Assembly (NCBI RefSeq): GCF_009754945.1
Contig: NZ_WPIN01000008.1
Location: forward strand, 360,800 to 424,799
DNA: 64,000 nucleotides
Source of the DNA: Spirosoma arboris
Lineage (GTDB): Bacteria > Bacteroidota > Bacteroidia > Cytophagales > Spirosomataceae
Direction: 5' to 3'
How positions within the stretch are numbered: position 1 is the first letter of the stretch; the number at the start of each line of letters is the position of its first letter. The position numbers were made by a program, and so were the translations under genes. Shown piece by piece: positions 38,609 through 48,300 of the stretch. The notes beneath the pieces were generated by a model, which was not told where the DNA came from, made no database searches, and worked only from the letters and a program-made list of their open reading frames with translations.

Positions 38609-39877
38609 TTACTTAAATAAATCTTCGCCAATGAGGTAATTGAGTTCTTCGTAGGCGCTTACCCGGTCGGCCTTCAGTCGATTGAGTTGACTAATGCTAT
38701 CATTGTAGGATTCGATCAGATCGACAAACTCCAGCAGAGTGATATTGCCCTTTTGAAAACTGGTAACAACGCCCCGGTTCAACTGATCGAATTGGTCGGT
38801 AAAGGACTGCTCAACCGCCTGTACCCGACGCTCTACTTCCTGTACTTTTTGCAGGGCTGTAGCCATTTCATTGCCTACCTGCATTGCTTTTTGTCGCTGG
38901 AGTTGTTGCTGATACTGAATCTGACTGCGAGCTGCCCGAATGGCTCCCTGATTTCGGTTGAATACCGGAATATCAGCTGAAACAGACAGGCCAACATAGT
39001 TCTGAATGTAGCTACCCGCCTGGTCGTAGGTGCCTCCTACACGCATATCGGGCACGGCTAAGGCGCGTTGGAGGTTATAATTCAACTGCGCCTGTCGCGT
39101 CAGCGATTCCGTCGCTTTCAAGTCGGGTCGGTTGCGTAACGCCATTTGCTGAAGCGTGTCTTCGGTCTGAGCAGGCAAGTGATAGCGCGCCAACGTTTCA
39201 TCAACAACCTGAGGTTTAACCGGCTGATCGATTGATAATAACGTGCGTAGTGCCCGTTGGTCGTCGGCCAATTGAAACACAATAGCTGTGCGATCATTAT
39301 TTAGTTGAAACAGCAAGGCTTTGAGACGAAGTAGTTCTCGGAGTGATACATTGCTCCGCGAATACTGGATTTCATAAGCCGCTACAGTCGTTTGTAAAGT
39401 AGCGAGCTGCTGATCGAAACGAGCCAGTGTTTTTTGTTGGAAATAAATCGAGTAGAATCGACTGCGTAGATCGAAACGTAGACCCCGGAGTAGATCCAAT
39501 AGCTCAAATTGGGTTAATTGAGTTGCTTCTGAGGCTAGTGCAATCCGCTTATTTCGTTTGCCTGCTGTATACAGTAATTGCTGTATGGAAACAATTTTCT
39601 CTCCCTGAGCGCCTACATCAAGCACCCGACGAGCTTCATTATTATAGGCACTCAGTTCGATACTGACCGAAGGATTATCGTACAAACCCGCCTGCAGCAC
39701 TTGCGCCTGACTGGCATCAATACGAAACCGTTCAGCCAGCAGCAGTAAATTATTTTTGATGAACAGGCTGTCGGCCTGCTGCAAGGTAAGCGATAGGGAA
39801 TCCTGTCCAAGAGTACTTTGTGATCGAACAGAAGAGGCACTTAGAAAAAGAAAAAACAGAAAAATAAACAGTCGCAT
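38609..39877 (-). CDS. TolC-family outer-membrane channel (CzcC/CusC-like)
   Basis: A 422-residue protein with signal peptide (MRLFIFLFFLFLSASSVRS). The mature part is largely helical coiled coil with two repeats of the outer-membrane efflux protein fold. Landmarks are QLLYTAGKRNKRIALA and RPDLKATESLTRQAQLNYNLQRA, then VSADIPVFNRNQGAIRAARS, the TolC second-repeat motif. It completes a tripartite CBA metal efflux system and is the first gene of the operon, which probably starts from a promoter in 39878-39980. Confidence 0.9.
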   Translation of the reverse strand: MRLFIFLFFLFLSASSVRSQSTLGQDSLSLTLQQADSLFIKNNLLLLAERFRIDASQAQVLQAGLYDNPSVSIELSAYNNEARRVLDVGAQGEKIVSIQQLLYTAGKRNKRIALASEATQLTQFELLDLLRGLRFDLRSRFYSIYFQQKTLARFDQQLATLQTTVAAYEIQYSRSNVSLRELLRLKALLFQLNNDRTAIVFQLADDQRALRTLLSIDQPVKPQVVDETLARYHLPAQTEDTLQQMALRNRPDLKATESLTRQAQLNYNLQRALAVPDMRVGGTYDQAGSYIQNYVGLSVSADIPVFNRNQGAIRAARSQIQYQQQLQRQKAMQVGNEMATALQKVQEVERRVQAVEQSFTDQFDQLNRGVVTSFQKGNITLLEFVDLIESYNDSISQLNRLKADRVSAYEELNYLIGEDLFK

Positions 39878-39980
39878 GCGTTAAGTGATAGACAGCGACA
39901 AAGGTCTATTGTGCAGGTTACAGCAGGCTTAATGAAAAGTTATAATCTCTATAGAAAACAATTAGAAAATGATTAGAGGC

Positions 39981-40673
39981 TTATTCTTCTTTAAGCACAT
40001 AGCCCATACCCAGTCGAGTATGAATCAGTTTGGGCGTAAAATCGCGATCAATCTTTTTGCGCAGGTAATTAATATAGACTTCTACAACGGTAGAACTTGA
40101 GTCATAATGACTAGACCATACCTGCTCCGCAATATCCAGTCGACTCAATACGCGTCCTTGATTTCGGACCAGGTATTCTAATAGCGTAAATTCACGAGCA
40201 GTAAGATTGATTATGGTTTCTCCCCGTCGAGCTTCTTTGGTGATGACGTTCACGGTTAAATTGGCGATCTGCAAGACTTTTTGTTTATCGGCAGTTGCCG
40301 CGGTCATAAATACTGAGCGCCGTAGACAAGTCTTTATTCGGGCAATCAACTCCCGAAAATCAAATGGCTTGACGATGTAATCATCGGCTCCCAGCGCAAG
40401 TCCTTCTTCCTTATCCTCTATTTCTCCCAGCGCCGACAGTATGATAATTGGTAAATGGGGTTTTGCTGCTCGTACGCTACGACAAACTTCAAAGCCATTA
40501 ATATCGGGTAGGTTGAGATCTAAAATTAATAAATCGACGTCTGGTTGCAGGGCTACCTGTCTCCCATTGCCGCCTTCATAAACAATTTCAGTAGCATATC
40601 CTTCTGCCTGGAGACCACGGCTAATCGTTTGAGCAATACGTCGGTCGTCTTCAATAATTACTATTTTTTTCAT
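39981..40673 (-). CDS. OmpR/PhoB-type response regulator
   Basis: A 230-residue two-domain regulator. The receiver has the acidic pair in VIIEDD, phospho-Asp in LLILDLNLPDINGFE, and Lys in DDYIVKPFDFREL. A winged-helix output domain follows, with INLTAREFTLLEYLVRNQGRVLSR and the recognition helix segment VVEVYINYLRKKID. It lies 100 bases upstream of the metal efflux operon on the same strand and resembles CusR/CopR-type regulators. No histidine kinase gene is adjacent. Confidence 0.9.
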   Translation of the reverse strand: MKKIVIIEDDRRIAQTISRGLQAEGYATEIVYEGGNGRQVALQPDVDLLILDLNLPDINGFEVCRSVRAAKPHLPIIILSALGEIEDKEEGLALGADDYIVKPFDFRELIARIKTCLRRSVFMTAATADKQKVLQIANLTVNVITKEARRGETIINLTAREFTLLEYLVRNQGRVLSRLDIAEQVWSSHYDSSSTVVEVYINYLRKKIDRDFTPKLIHTRLGMGYVLKEE

Positions 40674-40734
40674 GCAGAGGACCTATAAACTAACATCCAC
40701 AAACGGGATATTGAATGATTAAGGCTTAACAATA

Positions 40735-40765
40735 AAAACACCAGATTAAAAAAGTCTGGTGTTTT
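40735..40765. terminator. Bidirectional hairpin terminator
   Basis: Arms AAAACACCAGA (40735-40745) and TCTGGTGTTTT (40755-40765) with a 9-base loop and A/T tracts on the outer sides. It lies upstream of the response regulator and faces the plus-strand tRNA region. Confidence 0.65.
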
Positions 40766-41115
40766 ATGTCTATCCCTTAAATGACCAATTCTAAAGCAAA
40801 AATAATTTCCTGCTATTAAGGCTGGATTAGAGTGACATTAGATTTTCCTTAGATTACGATTATAGCTGCCTATGTCTATTCATTGCCTTGTAAAATATTG
40901 TTTTTTAAGGACTTATATACTTAGTAGATTGTTTGGCCTGAATGCTACTAGATTGAGTATTATCGGAAAAATTGCCGCAAAGCGCGACTGGAGAAAGAGA
41001 TGTTATAGAGTCGTTCAAGTTTGTTTTATGAGCTGTCGTTTGCGCTTTTTTCTCTGATTTTTTAAAATATAGGCTCTATTTGAAGTAGCAGGGCTTTAAA
41101 TTGTAGAAATAGGCT
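40766..41115. other. Intergenic region before the tRNA gene
   Basis: 350 AT-rich bases. The only open plus-strand frame (about 60 codons from 40872) has an aberrant composition and no support. I see no other gene. The tRNA promoter lies at its right end. Confidence 0.4.
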
Positions 41116-41123
41116 TACTTTTG
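41116..41123 (+). promoter_or_regulatory. TACTTTTG -7 box of the tRNA-Arg promoter
   Basis: TACTTTTG matches the Bacteroidota -7 consensus TAnnTTTG and lies 6 bases before the mature tRNA 5' end. A well-spaced -33 TTTG is not evident. Confidence 0.45.
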
Positions 41124-41129
41124 CGCAAT

Positions 41130-41204
41130 GGCTTTATGGTGTAATGGATAGCATCACAGTCTTCGGAACTGTTGGTTGGGGTTCGAGTCCCTATAAGGCC
41201 ACCA
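41130..41204 (+). tRNA. tRNA-Arg (anticodon UCG)
   Basis: The cloverleaf can be drawn by hand. Acceptor GGCTTTA pairs with TAAGGCC with one T-G wobble at pair 4. The anticodon stem is ACAGT/ACTGT with loop CTTCGGA, giving anticodon TCG. The T arm is TGGGG-TTCGAGT-CCCTA. Discriminator A is at 41201 and CCA is encoded at 41202-41204. The gene is the integration site of the downstream element, which supplies the present 3' end (see attL and attR). Confidence 0.9.
41190..41202 (+). other. attL core
   Basis: CCTATAAGGCCAC in the tRNA T-stem/acceptor. It shares CCTATAA (7 bp) and GCCAC with the far copy; the 7-bp block has the size of a tyrosine-recombinase overlap. Confidence 0.7.
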
Positions 41205-41214
41205 AAGTTGATAT

Positions 41215-41248
41215 AATCCGCGTGTACGATCTGTAGACGCGGATTTTT
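41215..41248 (+). terminator. Element-borne terminator of the tRNA
   Basis: Arms AATCCGCGT (41215-41223) and ACGCGGATT (41237-41245) followed by TTTCATTT. The tail GGATTTTTCATTT is identical to that of the terminator beyond attR, so the element appears to carry its own copy of a tRNA 3' end with terminator. Confidence 0.8.
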
Positions 41249-41251
41249 CAT

Positions 41252-41318
41252 TTCAACATCGCTTCAACACTGGCCACAGGCGCTTCAGAGAGCATTGTAT
41301 TTCAACACCACTTCAACA
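41252..41318 (+). promoter_or_regulatory. Two TTCAACA pairs, putative integrase arm sites (left)
   Basis: TTCAACA at 41252, 41263, 41301 and 41312: two pairs, each with an 11-bp period, in the same orientation. The last overlaps the integrase start codon region. A third pair with the same spacing lies near attR (63138, 63149). Confidence 0.65.
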
Positions 41319-42472
41319 TGAAGTTTTCCTACAAGCTGCGCATCAACCGGCAGCGCATTCGTATCGATGGTACAGCAGCGCTATTTTTTCAGATAATTAT
41401 TAATAGCAAAAAGACGACCGTGCCCCTGGATCTGCACTGGCCAGCCGAAAAAGTTGATGAGGAAAAAGAGACGATTTTGCCCCGGCAGCGTGGGGATAAA
41501 TTGCATGAAGATTACTGCCGGGCGATTGAGCGGAAAGCTGGAGAGATTAATGAGGTCTTTATCTGGGCCAGGCTTTCCAGAATTGAGCTGACAGTCGATT
41601 CGTTTCAGCGGGAATTGGCCAACCAGCATTCGAGAGATGATTTTGCGGCTTACTGGGAACGAAAGGTCGAGGAGAACCACCAGAAAGGGCGGATTAAAAA
41701 AGCTACATGGTCAGCTCAGAAATCCTCCCTGGCTACGCTTAGGCAGTATCAGGCAAGGGTTCCTTTCTCAGAATTATCAACTACCTGGCTTGATGATTAT
41801 AAAACCTGGCTGTTTCGACAGGCGGGATCTGGCAATACGGTCTGGAAAAAGCTCAAGGACATGCGTACCTATTGCAATTGGGCAAAGAAAGACCAGTACG
41901 TATTTACCTATCCGTTCAAGGGATTTAAAATGCCAAAAGTAGTTGGACGGGTGGACTATCTAAATGAAGAGGAGTTTTTGACCTTGAAGCGGCACTTTTA
42001 TTCTGATAAGCTAGAAGAGGGGCACGTTACCACCCTTCGGGCATTTTTGTTCAGCTGTTACACCGGCCTTCGGATCAGTGATCTGTTGGCCATCACCTGG
42101 AAAGAGGTTCGGCGCAATACCCTACACTTTAAACCCTATAAAAAGACGCGGGATATAATGGAAGAAATTAAGGTGCCGCTACATCCCCAGGCCGTGGCTC
42201 TGATCACCACCCAAAAGGGCAAACTCTTGGAAACCGTGGTCGAACAGTCGATGAACCGAACGATTAAAGTGATTGCTGGCCGACTCGACCTAAATCCCAA
42301 AATATCCTTTCACTGGGCCAGGCACACGTTTGCTACCCGGTTCCTACGCCACGGTGGACGACTCGAAGTACTCCAGCTGCTACTGGGTCATAAACACATT
42401 GAAACGACAATGATCTATGTGCACGTCGATGAGGAGCGAAAACGAAAGGAGATTGATTTGATGCCCGAATAG
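41318..42472 (+). CDS. Tyrosine recombinase (integrase)
   Basis: A 384-residue phage/ICE-type integrase. The N-terminal ~95 residues form an Arm-DNA-binding domain (KLRINRQRIRIDGTAALFFQ). A SAM-like core-binding domain follows (~105-195, FAAYWERKVEENHQK). The catalytic domain has Arg252 in YTGLRISDLLAI, the HxxR box His332/Arg335 in HWARHTFATR, His in LLGHKHIETT, and nucleophile Tyr367 in MIYVHVD. All catalytic residues are present. It lies 126 bases from the tRNA 3' end. The start ATG at 41318 overlaps a TTCAACA site, suggesting autoregulation by the integrase. Confidence 0.93.
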   Translation: MKFSYKLRINRQRIRIDGTAALFFQIIINSKKTTVPLDLHWPAEKVDEEKETILPRQRGDKLHEDYCRAIERKAGEINEVFIWARLSRIELTVDSFQRELANQHSRDDFAAYWERKVEENHQKGRIKKATWSAQKSSLATLRQYQARVPFSELSTTWLDDYKTWLFRQAGSGNTVWKKLKDMRTYCNWAKKDQYVFTYPFKGFKMPKVVGRVDYLNEEEFLTLKRHFYSDKLEEGHVTTLRAFLFSCYTGLRISDLLAITWKEVRRNTLHFKPYKKTRDIMEEIKVPLHPQAVALITTQKGKLLETVVEQSMNRTIKVIAGRLDLNPKISFHWARHTFATRFLRHGGRLEVLQLLLGHKHIETTMIYVHVDEERKRKEIDLMPE

Positions 42473-42543
42473 TAAACATCGTGTCAACACTTTCTAAATC
42501 TCTGAAAATATCTTATAATCAATCCTTTAACGCTACAGTAATA

Positions 42544-43431
42544 ATGGATAAACTTTTCTCAGAACGATACGGCTACGTTGTTAAACAAGTACAATTCGGC
42601 TCCTTGGATAGAATAACAAAGAATTTCCTTTGGGAAGAGATTTACTTCTTCTTTATGATCCAAATTGAAATAGATCTAGAAGAAGATGATTCGAGGGCGG
42701 GGAAAAACCTGCTAATGAAGATAGATAGAGAAATATTTCATAATTCTTTATTGGTTTTCCCCAGTAATGATCCAAAGCAGGTTATCAAAAGCTGTGAAAA
42801 TTTGGTCTTAAATAGCTCATGGTACTTTATTTTCGACTTAGTTGAAATGCTAGTTCAAAATGGATCTAATGTTTTTGAGTCGAAATCTGAATACAAGAAA
42901 GCCCTTAAGCTCTTCATTAAGGCATTCAATAAAGTATTAGAGGAGCAAAAAGCATTATACCGGTTAGCTTCAACATTGGTTGTACCGATTACAAGTGAGG
43001 CAGAGTTATCTGTTCTAAGTGACGCTCTTGAGGATACAGATAAATTGCCTACTGTAAATGGGCACCTAATAAAAGCCCTTAAGCACCTGTCCAATCGTAC
43101 CAATCCCGATTATCATAATTCTATTAAAGAATCCATTTCGGCCCTTGAAGCTTTGCTGGGAATAATTGTTGCAGACCCTAAGAAAGACTTTTCTGATGCA
43201 ATAACACTAATAAAAAAGCGGAAAGTAATTAGTGTAAATATGCACCTGGAGAATACGCTGAAGAGTATGTATCGATGGGCAAGTGATGAAGGGGCAATCC
43301 GCCATGCAGACAAAGGAAGTGATTCAGTTATTGATTTAGATGACGCTAAACTCATGCTGACAACCTGTAGTGGATTAGTGAGCTACTTGATCGCAAAGTC
43401 AATAAAAGCAGGTATTGAATTTCAGAAATAA
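42544..43431 (+). CDS. AbiJ-NTD4-like abortive-infection protein
   Basis: Start taken at ATG 42544 (MDKLFSERYGYVV), because family members begin with FSERYGY; the GTG at 42481 only adds 21 residues. The N-terminal ~110 residues resemble the AbiJ N-terminal domain 4, with LWEEIYFFF as the LWN-like helix. The C-terminal ~140 residues are HEPN-like, with HYHNSIKESISALEALL-type helices (here DYHNSIKESISALEALLG) and the motif EGAIRHADKG followed by DDAKLMLTTCSGLVSYL. HEPN domains are often RNases. A role in phage defence by abortive infection is inferred. It sits 71 bases from the integrase, a usual cargo place. Confidence 0.7.
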   Translation: MDKLFSERYGYVVKQVQFGSLDRITKNFLWEEIYFFFMIQIEIDLEEDDSRAGKNLLMKIDREIFHNSLLVFPSNDPKQVIKSCENLVLNSSWYFIFDLVEMLVQNGSNVFESKSEYKKALKLFIKAFNKVLEEQKALYRLASTLVVPITSEAELSVLSDALEDTDKLPTVNGHLIKALKHLSNRTNPDYHNSIKESISALEALLGIIVADPKKDFSDAITLIKKRKVISVNMHLENTLKSMYRWASDEGAIRHADKGSDSVIDLDDAKLMLTTCSGLVSYLIAKSIKAGIEFQK

Positions 43432-43506
43432 AGGTATTTGACAAATTACTGGCGAAATGAAACCCGCCTAAAAATCAATCGTAATTCACTTTAACTACAT
43501 ATATAT

Positions 43507-43806
43507 ATGGCTAATTACTTTACGAGGGTAGAAGTACACGGAGCAAAGCCTGGTGACGATACCTATCCCAAACTTCACGAAGAGATGGAAAAGCGCGGTT
43601 TTATCCGCGAGTTTGAAGATCAAAAAAAGAAACTGCCTGATGGTTCATATTTATTGGTAAAATATGATGATTTACCTGCAAGGGCAATAAACCGATTAGC
43701 ACTTCAGGCTGTAGAGGCTATTGGGAAAAAGGCTTCTATAATATCAGTCAAATTCAATAAAAGTGAAGATTTTAGTGTTTATAATCTTGAAACTTTAGAC
43801 GAGTAA
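43507..43806 (+). CDS. Small GhoS/DUF2622-like protein
   Basis: A 99-residue protein, MANYFTRVEVHGAKPGDDTY and onward. The opening (strand with RVEVHGA, then LHEEMEKRGF) and the later KYDDLPARAINRLALQAVEAIGKKASIISVKF resemble DUF2622 proteins, some of which are annotated as GhoS-like antitoxin endoribonucleases. The likeness is by eye and uncertain. No GhoT-like toxin peptide is evident next to it. It follows the AbiJ-like gene by 75 bases with an AT-rich spacer containing an ATATATAT run, so it probably has its own promoter. Confidence 0.5.
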   Translation: MANYFTRVEVHGAKPGDDTYPKLHEEMEKRGFIREFEDQKKKLPDGSYLLVKYDDLPARAINRLALQAVEAIGKKASIISVKFNKSEDFSVYNLETLDE

Positions 43807-43988
43807 CTTCTGATATCGTTGGATTTTTCAAAGATAGGCTAACCTCCGAGCGTTTTAGCATTTTGCTAACGATTCTTTGAAAATTTTCTTAACATAAAAA
43901 CGGTTATACGACAATCTTGAAATAGTTACATGTTAGTTTTTTCGCGTAGTGGCTTCCCAATTGTTGTACAATTCTAATTTACCCTTTT

Positions 43989-44137
43989 TTATTGGTGGTG
44001 CATTCGCTCGGCAACGGCTACTAGGTACATCTTATCAAGTACGTCGTACTGCTCGGCCAAGCGCAGTAAGGATTCGTTCTTAGGCCTGGAAAAGTCCGCC
44101 AAGTAGATGTCTTAGCGAATATTGCTGGCGATTTCTT
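43989..44137 (-). pseudogene. Decayed gene 3' end, unidentified
   Basis: The minus strand reads EIASNIR, an in-frame stop, then DIYLADFSRPKNESLLRLAE and QYDVLDKMYLVAVAERMHHQ to a stop at 43989. The composition is clearly protein-like, yet a TAA interrupts it and a TAG precedes it. It looks like the remnant of a small DNA-binding or regulatory gene broken by point mutations. Confidence 0.4.
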
Positions 44138-44353
44138 GCTAGTAAAAATGGTTTTATTTTTCCTACAAGACTGCTTCTTTCCCCAGCAATGGATGAGATT
44201 TACAAAGACTTTACAAGTTGGAATCAACTACGTCAGGCACGACCAGCACTTTAATTTAACTACAGACAGTAATCAGCCCTTAAAGCATGATTATCATCCT
44301 ATTTCCAAGAGAATCATTTTCCCAAAAAGGTTGCCCCATACGGTACCAAACAA

Positions 44354-44384
44354 AATAGCCTTATACTGTAGGTATAAGGCTATT
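44354..44384. terminator. 13-bp hairpin
   Basis: Arms AATAGCCTTATAC (44354-44366) and GTATAAGGCTATT (44372-44384), loop of 5. It lies downstream of the leftward frame ending at 44430, so it likely terminates that transcript. Confidence 0.55.
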
Positions 44385-44429
44385 ACAACACCTAATTGAA
44401 TACCACTACAGGCCTAATGATTAATTGGG

Positions 44430-44776
44430 TCAGTCAATAATGATATCATCCCCATATTTTTCTCTAATTCGCTGTTCGGCTGCCCGTTTTTCAGCTATAT
44501 TCTTTATGTTCAACAATCCAAGGGCAACGCCAATGACTACTACTAATAAGGTTACTAGGACAGTGCTTGTTGTTCTTATCGGGATTGACGATGTTGAAAG
44601 TTGTCTGGAAACTCATTTAGTTCCTCCTGGATAAGTTGTTCTAGTTCATTGACAACAAAGTCATCGTCAACCTCAAATCCTTCGGTAAGCAGAGTTTCAT
44701 ACAAGCTATTAGCAGCCTCATCAGCTATTGATCCAGCCTTAGCTCGTAGGCTTTTAGTAGTTTCCTTGTTAGTCAT
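44430..44776 (-). pseudogene. Small membrane protein gene, probably frameshifted
   Basis: ATG at 44776 opens a 66-codon acidic frame (MTNKETTKSLRAKAGSIADE and on, stopping at 44576). In the overlapping frame, one base back, an open region of 61 codons (44612-44430) encodes a transmembrane helix TVLVTLLVVVIGVALGLLN and a charged tail (AEKRAAEQRIREKYGDDIIID). That second frame has no ATG, GTG or TTG before the helix. A single -1 shift in 44576-44612 would join the two into a ~115-residue tail-anchored protein. No classical slippery heptamer is seen, so an indel is more likely than programmed frameshifting. Confidence 0.4.
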
Positions 44777-44828
44777 GGGGAAAATAGTACCTAGCCATTT
44801 AGTTAATGAAACCAGATTGATTAAGTAA

Positions 44829-44866
44829 ATGCTAGTGGTGTAGGGTTAAGCCTACACCACTAGCAT
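44829..44866. terminator. 16-bp perfect inverted repeat
   Basis: Arms ATGCTAGTGGTGTAGG (44829-44844) and its exact complement (44851-44866) with a 6-base loop. It has no T tract. It lies in the non-coding part between the cargo genes. Confidence 0.5.
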
Positions 44867-45055
44867 ACCGCCCCTCGGTTAAAGCCTATCAAACTTACTA
44901 GCTGCTACAAGTAAAGATTTGGGATATTGAAGGTAATTACCCGTTAATCGTGGGTAACTGCCCATATATAGATTTGCAGGCAGTTATAAATAATTTCTCG
45001 GGGAATTCAGGATAAAAAGAAAATGGCGTTAAAATAGAACTCAAAGACGTCTATT

Positions 45056-45225
45056 ATGAATAAGTTAGGCATCCAAATAGTAAAGTAATTCATGGGGTCA
45101 AATCTCGTAGGGTCGAAAAAGCCATACAACAGCTTATTGCTGATGATCCTACTATGAAATCACTTTTTGAGTTGGTCACCTCTGGGCGAACGCCTGGTAA
45201 AAGTGTACGGCGATCAGTTTTATAA
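45056..45225 (+). pseudogene. Small decayed plus-strand frame
   Basis: ATG 45056 gives MNKLGIQIVK and stops at 45088. The overlapping frame, open from 45064 to a TAA at 45223, encodes a protein-like basic sequence (VKSRRVEKAIQQLIADDPTM, then KSLFELVTSGRTPGKSVRRS). A single indel would join them into a ~57-residue protein. No family is recognised. Confidence 0.35.
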
Positions 45226-45262
45226 TGCTCCATTTTGCCCAAGCGTTGGCAAAATGGAGCAT
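45225..45262. terminator. 15-bp perfect inverted repeat downstream of the STAND gene
   Basis: Arms ATGCTCCATTTTGCC (45225-45239) and its exact complement (45248-45262), loop of 8. It lies 85 bases beyond the STAND gene stop and could end that transcript. Confidence 0.5.
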
Positions 45263-45346
45263 CAACTTTGAGAAAGAGTCACGACCCGAATCAGCCTAAG
45301 GTTTTTTGCCCATTATAGAGGATACCCCAATTGTACACATCTTAAA

Positions 45347-48300
45347 TTAGAAATAATTTGGCTCAACTTGAGCAGACACATTTGAAAAAATATCATTTTC
45401 ATTTTCGATCACAACTCTTTTGCCTTGGGTATCATAAAAAGGTGCGTTAATAATATCTATTTCTCCACCATTAGCAGCATCTATAATTTTTTTATAATCA
45501 ACCATATCAAGAAATATGTGATCTTCCCAGGATTTAAATTGAATTGATTTTTCATTAAACATTGAACAATGCCCATAAGTTTCACTGCTAATTGAAACTC
45601 TTATTGTAGAATTAAAAAGAGAAGATCTAAATAAAATTATATTTTCTGCTTGAAAGAATTCACTATTATTAGTAACAATATTTGGTCGATTTATAATCAT
45701 TTTTATTGCTTTTTTTTCCCTAATATTAATATTGACATCTTTTCTCCATGGTACATCTTTTAGATTATTAATAATATAAAAAAAACCGTTTTTACCGCAA
45801 ACGCAATCGAAAAAGAATTTAATATAAAGTGTAATATTATTTGCATTTAAAAGGCCATCTTTTTTGCAAACCTCATAAATACTCTTATTTGTGTAATCAA
45901 TTGCGTATGATTCATCATCATTTGAAAGCACATAACGAATAATTTCTTTTGGGGTAGTTATATAGGTTATTGCAAATAATTTAAATGTTTTAAAAAAAGG
46001 TAATTTAAATTTCTGTATTTTTATAGAATTTATATCATCTGGAAGGCTATGAAGTAAATCAAACTTTTCTTTATATCTAGGCTTCTGGCTAACACTAATT
46101 TTTTGTTCAACAAATTCTGAAGTTCGTACTTTAGCTCTTACCGTAGTTACTCTAACCAATTCTTCTAATTTTTTACTAAATATTATGGCCTTGCTGCTAT
46201 CATTAATTTCATTGTAATATTCAAACAAGAAAGATAAAAATTTATGCAACCATTGATTGAAGAATCCAATGCTTTCACTTAAATTTTCAATTTTACCGCT
46301 AATATCTAAGATGAATTCTTTACATATACCTTCGAGATGAGATCTAGCTATCTTACCGGATTTGTAACAATTCCAAGTAAACAAACATTTTTGAATGTTG
46401 CACTCAGTAATAAGATTAGAGTTTTTGCCTATGCTATTGTTAAGTATTTTTATGCCTTCTTCATAATTTTTTATTGAATCTTTAAGATTACCTTTAATTC
46501 CATAATAGTAACCCATAGTAACATACAGATGCCCCCAGTAAGCGTCGGTATTTTCAAAGTTAGCTTGAAAATAATCTAATATTTCCGTTAATACTATTTC
46601 TGCATCGTCTAAATATCTGTTAGAATATAGCAAACTTTTGAAGTAGTTTAATTTAGCTATAATTGTAAACTCTTCATTTCCAATTTCATTATAAAGATTT
46701 ATTGTCTCCTTTGCAAATTTTATTGACTCATCAAAGCGTTCTTGCGCTCGCATGACACAAGATATATTGTATACTAATAGCGAAAATTTGTACATATTAT
46801 GTATTTTTTTTTCATTATGATGTTTATTTGAAAAATAAGTATAGTTTCTAAAAAGTATTGGTTCAGCTTCAGCAAATTTCCCAATTCTTGTATTATAATA
46901 TGCATAAGAAAGTTTATCAAAAGGGACTTTTATTTTTTCTGAAAGGACTCTGGCCTTAGTGTAAAATCCTCCTGCCTCTATTAGCCTACCAAGATTTTCA
47001 AGTATTTCAGCTTGTATCATATAAACCTCACAACTAAATTTTTCGTTTTCTCTAACAATATCTTGATTCTTTAAATATGTCAATATTTGAAAGACCATCT
47101 TTTCAGCATATAAATACTGTCTACTGTGATAAGTATAATAACATGACAAATTATATGCTAACTTCGCTGTCTCTATTGAATTTATTTTTAAAACTTTAGT
47201 AACAGACTCTATATGTTTGATGTACCCATTTGCTTCCATATAATATTCAAAATCTTCAAAGATTTTTGAAAGATTTTTTATCATTTCTAGACAGCTATTG
47301 AAAATAGTATCTTTATTCTTATCAAGTACAATTTGTTGTATAACTGGACTTATCTTGAATGTCTTTTCTTCCACGTCAAAATCAATCCATCCTTTTAAAA
47401 ATAGTTGATTTAATGACTCATCAAAAAGATCCGCATTGACAGGATTTGCAATTGTCACAAGCATTTGATATGCAATTTTTTCTGCGGATAAGGCAGAAAA
47501 AATATTTAAAATATTTTTTTCATTACCAGATAGTGATTGCATGTCATACATAGCTCGTAAAATTTCTTCAGGCTTTGCTGTTTGAAAATTCAGATAATCT
47601 GTTTGAATATTCGTAGTTTCTAAGAGCAACAGGCCCTTGTCCTGTAAATCATTCAGCAAATCTTTTAAATTGTAAGTTATCTTAAAAATATTTTTCTGTT
47701 GTAGGCTTTTTGAAAATAGTTCAATAATTAATGTGTTATAATTAACAGATTTTAGTATTTCCTTAAGCAAGTTTTCGTCCTGCGCTTGCAGTCCATGATA
47801 ATACTTCTTGAATAACTCTAACGCACTAGTCTCCTTTAAAGGTTTTACTTTTGTTTCAAAGTATTCGGAAATGTTATTTACACGACTAGTAATTAGTATG
47901 TGAAAATTTGATAAGCGTTTTAGGTTTTTTATCTGATTATTTAAATCATAAATTGAGTTTACATTGTCTAATACAAGTAAACAAGGAGCTTGCAAATTTG
48001 CTAAGGCTTGAATAAATCTACCTAATTTCTCCTCACTATTGAAACTCTCTTCTATGCTTTCTATATCATTACGTAAGCTTACATTTAATTTATCCGCAAT
48101 AGAGTATAAAGCTTTCTCTATTCCATCATTACAAAATAACCATATGAGATGTTTGTATGAGTCACTATTTTTGATCCAATATTGTGAAGCAATTGTTGTT
48201 TTTCCAATACCTCCCTCTCCATTTAAAATTATAATATTCCGTCTTGACTCAGTAAAACTTTTTTCTAGATTATATATTTCTTCCTCTCTACCAATAAAGA

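Noticed and set aside
40872..41057. Plus-strand frame before the tRNA
   Set aside because: Composition is rich in Cys, Arg and Phe from AT-rich DNA; no family and no conserved start context.
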